Positions 6,755 through 8,146 of a stretch of 8,146 nucleotides of DNA are shown in pieces. Under the pieces are notes generated by a model, which searched no databases, was not told where the DNA came from, and worked only from the letters and a program-made list of their open reading frames with translations. The first letter of the stretch is position 1; every line of letters starts with the position of its first letter. Position numbers and translations under genes: made by a program. The stretch comes from Firmicutes bacterium UBA995. Its GTDB lineage: Bacteria; Bacillota; Sulfobacillia; UBA995. The stretch is from the NCBI GenBank assembly GCA_002291985.1, contig DBBB01000003.1, positions 1 through 8,146 on the forward strand, written 5' to 3'.

Positions 6755-7564
6755 GTGGTTGCAGCGGTGATAACGCTGTTCGTGATGGGCCTGGCCTTCG
6801 GCGGCCTCCTTGCCGTGGCCGCCCGCAAGTTCGCCGTCGACGCGGACCCCCGGACCGAGGCGGTCCAGGCCGCGCTGCCCGGGGTCAATTGCGGCGCCTG
6901 CGGTTACGCCGGGTGCTCGGCCTTTGCCGAGGCGGCGGCGCGCGGCGATGCCCGACCGGACGGCTGCCCGGCGGGCGGCCCGGCGTTGGCCCTCCAGCTC
7001 GCCGCGATTCTGGGCAAGAAAGTGGAGGCCCGGGAACGTGAGGTGGCGCAGGTGCTGTGCGCGGGCAGCCGCAGCGAAGCGCCCGATCGCGCCGTCTACT
7101 CGGGGATCCCCGATTGCCGTGCCGCGGTGCTGATCGCCGGCGGCCCCAAGGGCTGCACTTACGGGTGCCTGGGCCTGGGAACCTGCGTGCGGGTGTGCCG
7201 GTTCGACGCCATGCACATGAACGCCAATGACTTGCCCGAGGTGTCGGGAGATCGCTGCACCGGGTGTACCGCCTGCGTCAAGGCGTGCCCCCGCGGCATG
7301 ATCGTCATGGCGCCCGCATCCCGCCGCGTGCACATTCGCTGCAACTCCCGCGACCGGGGAGCGGTGGTCCGCAAGGTCTGCACGGTGGGTTGCATCGCCT
7401 GCCGGCTCTGCGTGAAGGAGTGCCCCCGCGAAGCCATCACCTTCGCCGATAACCTGGCCCGCATCGATTATGCCCGCTGCGACAACTGCCAGGCGTGCGT
7501 GAAGGTCTGCCCCATGCACACCATCGGCATCTCGCCCGAGCGAGTTCAGGCTCGCGGGGCGTGA
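6755..7564 (+). CDS. rnfB: Rnf complex ferredoxin-accepting subunit RnfB (24 cysteines)
   Basis: RnfB receives electrons from reduced ferredoxin and passes them into the membrane. The 269 residues start with one hydrophobic helix (about 3-23), followed by an Fe-S domain with C46-x2-C49-x4-C54 and C71 (NCGACGYAGCSAFAEA). Next is GGPKGCTYGCLGLGTC with C134, C138, C144, C148 and outlying C102 and C121, then ferredoxin motifs at C168/171/174/178, C213/216/219/223 with outlying C196 and C209, and C242/245/248/252. The total of 24 cysteines could hold six [4Fe-4S] clusters. The Pro that often follows the last Cys of the second cluster region is Arg here (C148-R149-F-D-A). The GTG start has AAGGAGG at 7 bases. 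Last of the six rnf genes, as in the clostridial order rnfCDGEAB. Confidence 0.97.
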   Translation: MVAAVITLFVMGLAFGGLLAVAARKFAVDADPRTEAVQAALPGVNCGACGYAGCSAFAEAAARGDARPDGCPAGGPALALQLAAILGKKVEAREREVAQVLCAGSRSEAPDRAVYSGIPDCRAAVLIAGGPKGCTYGCLGLGTCVRVCRFDAMHMNANDLPEVSGDRCTGCTACVKACPRGMIVMAPASRRVHIRCNSRDRGAVVRKVCTVGCIACRLCVKECPREAITFADNLARIDYARCDNCQACVKVCPMHTIGISPERVQARGA

Positions 7565-7597
7565 CGCCAATGTCGGCGCCGAGCTAAGGATATGGGC

Positions 7598-8146
7598 ATG
7601 GGTCTTGCCAGAGCACGGCCGGATGTGGTGGTAACCTGTCAACCCCTGGCGGAAGTCGTCCAGGAGATCACAGGTGGCAAGTGCCGGATTCACCGCGTGG
7701 ACGAGGCCCTGCATCGTTCTCCGTCATTGCTCAGGGGGCAGCTGCAGCGGTTCATCGACGCCAATCCCCATGACCGCATTACCCTGACCATGGGGCTGTG
7801 TGGCGGGGCGACCGCCGGCCTGCGGGCCGCGGGCGGGGGACTCACCCTGCCAAGGGTTCATGACTGCATCGCCTTGCTCCTGGGCTCGCAGGAAGCTTAC
7901 CGCCGGTTGGCCGCCGAATGCGCCGGCACCTACTACCTGTCGAAGGGGTGGGTGGAGGCTTGCGGGAGCCTCCCGGCCGACCACGCACGTTACGGGGAGC
8001 GATGGGGCGCCGACAAAGCGGGCCGGGTCTTCGGCGTCCTCCTCGAGAAGTACCGCCGGATGATCTACATCCATGCCGGCCTGCCCGGGGAAGACCTCGC
8101 CGTGGATCGGGGCAAGGCTTTCGCCGCGCGGTTCAACCTCGACTTC
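7598..8146 (+). CDS. DUF1638 family protein, C-terminus cut by the window edge
   Basis: The first 183 residues are visible and open to the right edge. Features of the DUF1638 family as I know it are an early Cys in a VVVTC14QPL strand, VDEALH39RSP, LQRFID, MGLC68GG, P85-R-V-H88-D89-C90-I followed by a LLLGS, and TYYLSKGW118-VEA. The function is not established. The three Cys with H88 and D89 are well placed to bind a metal or cofactor, which is inference. Members are, to my recollection, often beside corrinoid-dependent methyltransferase genes of methanogens and anaerobic bacteria. The start is ATG 7598, with AAGGA at 7 bases; ATG 7592 is one base from the same site and is less likely. It follows rnfB by only 33 bases with no terminator, so it is probably in the rnf transcript. 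Confidence 0.85.
   Translation, partial: MGLARARPDVVVTCQPLAEVVQEITGGKCRIHRVDEALHRSPSLLRGQLQRFIDANPHDRITLTMGLCGGATAGLRAAGGGLTLPRVHDCIALLLGSQEAYRRLAAECAGTYYLSKGWVEACGSLPADHARYGERWGADKAGRVFGVLLEKYRRMIYIHAGLPGEDLAVDRGKAFAARFNLDF

Noticed and set aside
7573..7582. Perfect 10-base palindrome TCGGCGCCGA between rnfB and the DUF1638 gene
   Set aside because: Too short, with no loop and no following T-run, to be a terminator. Such palindromes are common by chance in G+C-rich DNA.
6686..7714. A 342-codon minus-strand open frame rich in Ala, Gly and His
   Set aside because: It is antisense to rnfB and both its neighbours. The rnfB cysteine motifs decide for the plus strand.

Overview
The window joins two unlike pieces of bacterial DNA. 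Positions 1 to about 2360 look like an accessory region: all genes lie on the minus strand, base composition is visibly richer in A+T in the first part, and there is a decayed insertion-sequence remnant. Positions 2605 to 8146 carry a compact, G+C-rich, plus-strand operon for a complete Rnf complex (ferredoxin:NAD+ oxidoreductase), followed by a gene of the DUF1638 family that runs off the right edge.

Left part: a truncated GHKL-type (Hsp90/MutL/MORC-like) ATPase runs off the left edge (595 to 1, minus). Its GTG start overlaps by 4 bases the stop of an upstream gene (1261 to 592) that encodes two helix-turn-helix-like segments and is broken by one frameshift near 1084-1090. Upstream of that lies the C-terminal remnant of an IS256-family transposase with several frame breaks (about 1720 to 1412) and a probable decayed insertion-sequence end (about 1384 to 1351). 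Next is an intact 184-residue protein of unknown function (2358 to 1804, minus), transcribed divergently from the Rnf operon.

Right part: a good sigma70-like promoter (2494-2522) precedes rnfC, rnfD, rnfG, rnfE, rnfA and rnfB. This is the order known from acetogenic and other clostridial bacteria. The genes are tightly spaced, with two ATGA overlaps and strong Shine-Dalgarno sequences. RnfC (NADH/FMN side) and RnfB (ferredoxin side, 24 cysteines) are the soluble electron-handling subunits. RnfD and RnfG carry TGAT motifs for covalent FMN. RnfA and RnfE carry the paired membrane cysteines that ligate a shared Fe-S centre. Together they would move electrons between reduced ferredoxin and NAD+ while pumping Na+ or H+.

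The organism is most likely an anaerobe. Gene order, strong AGGAGG-type ribosome sites and the neighbouring DUF1638 gene suggest a high-G+C clostridial-type (Bacillota) lineage, but the assignment below the level of anaerobic bacterium is inference. The Rnf operon itself is ordinary and appears intact. The parts least explained by known biology are the regulator/GHKL ATPase pair, the 184-residue protein and the DUF1638 neighbour.
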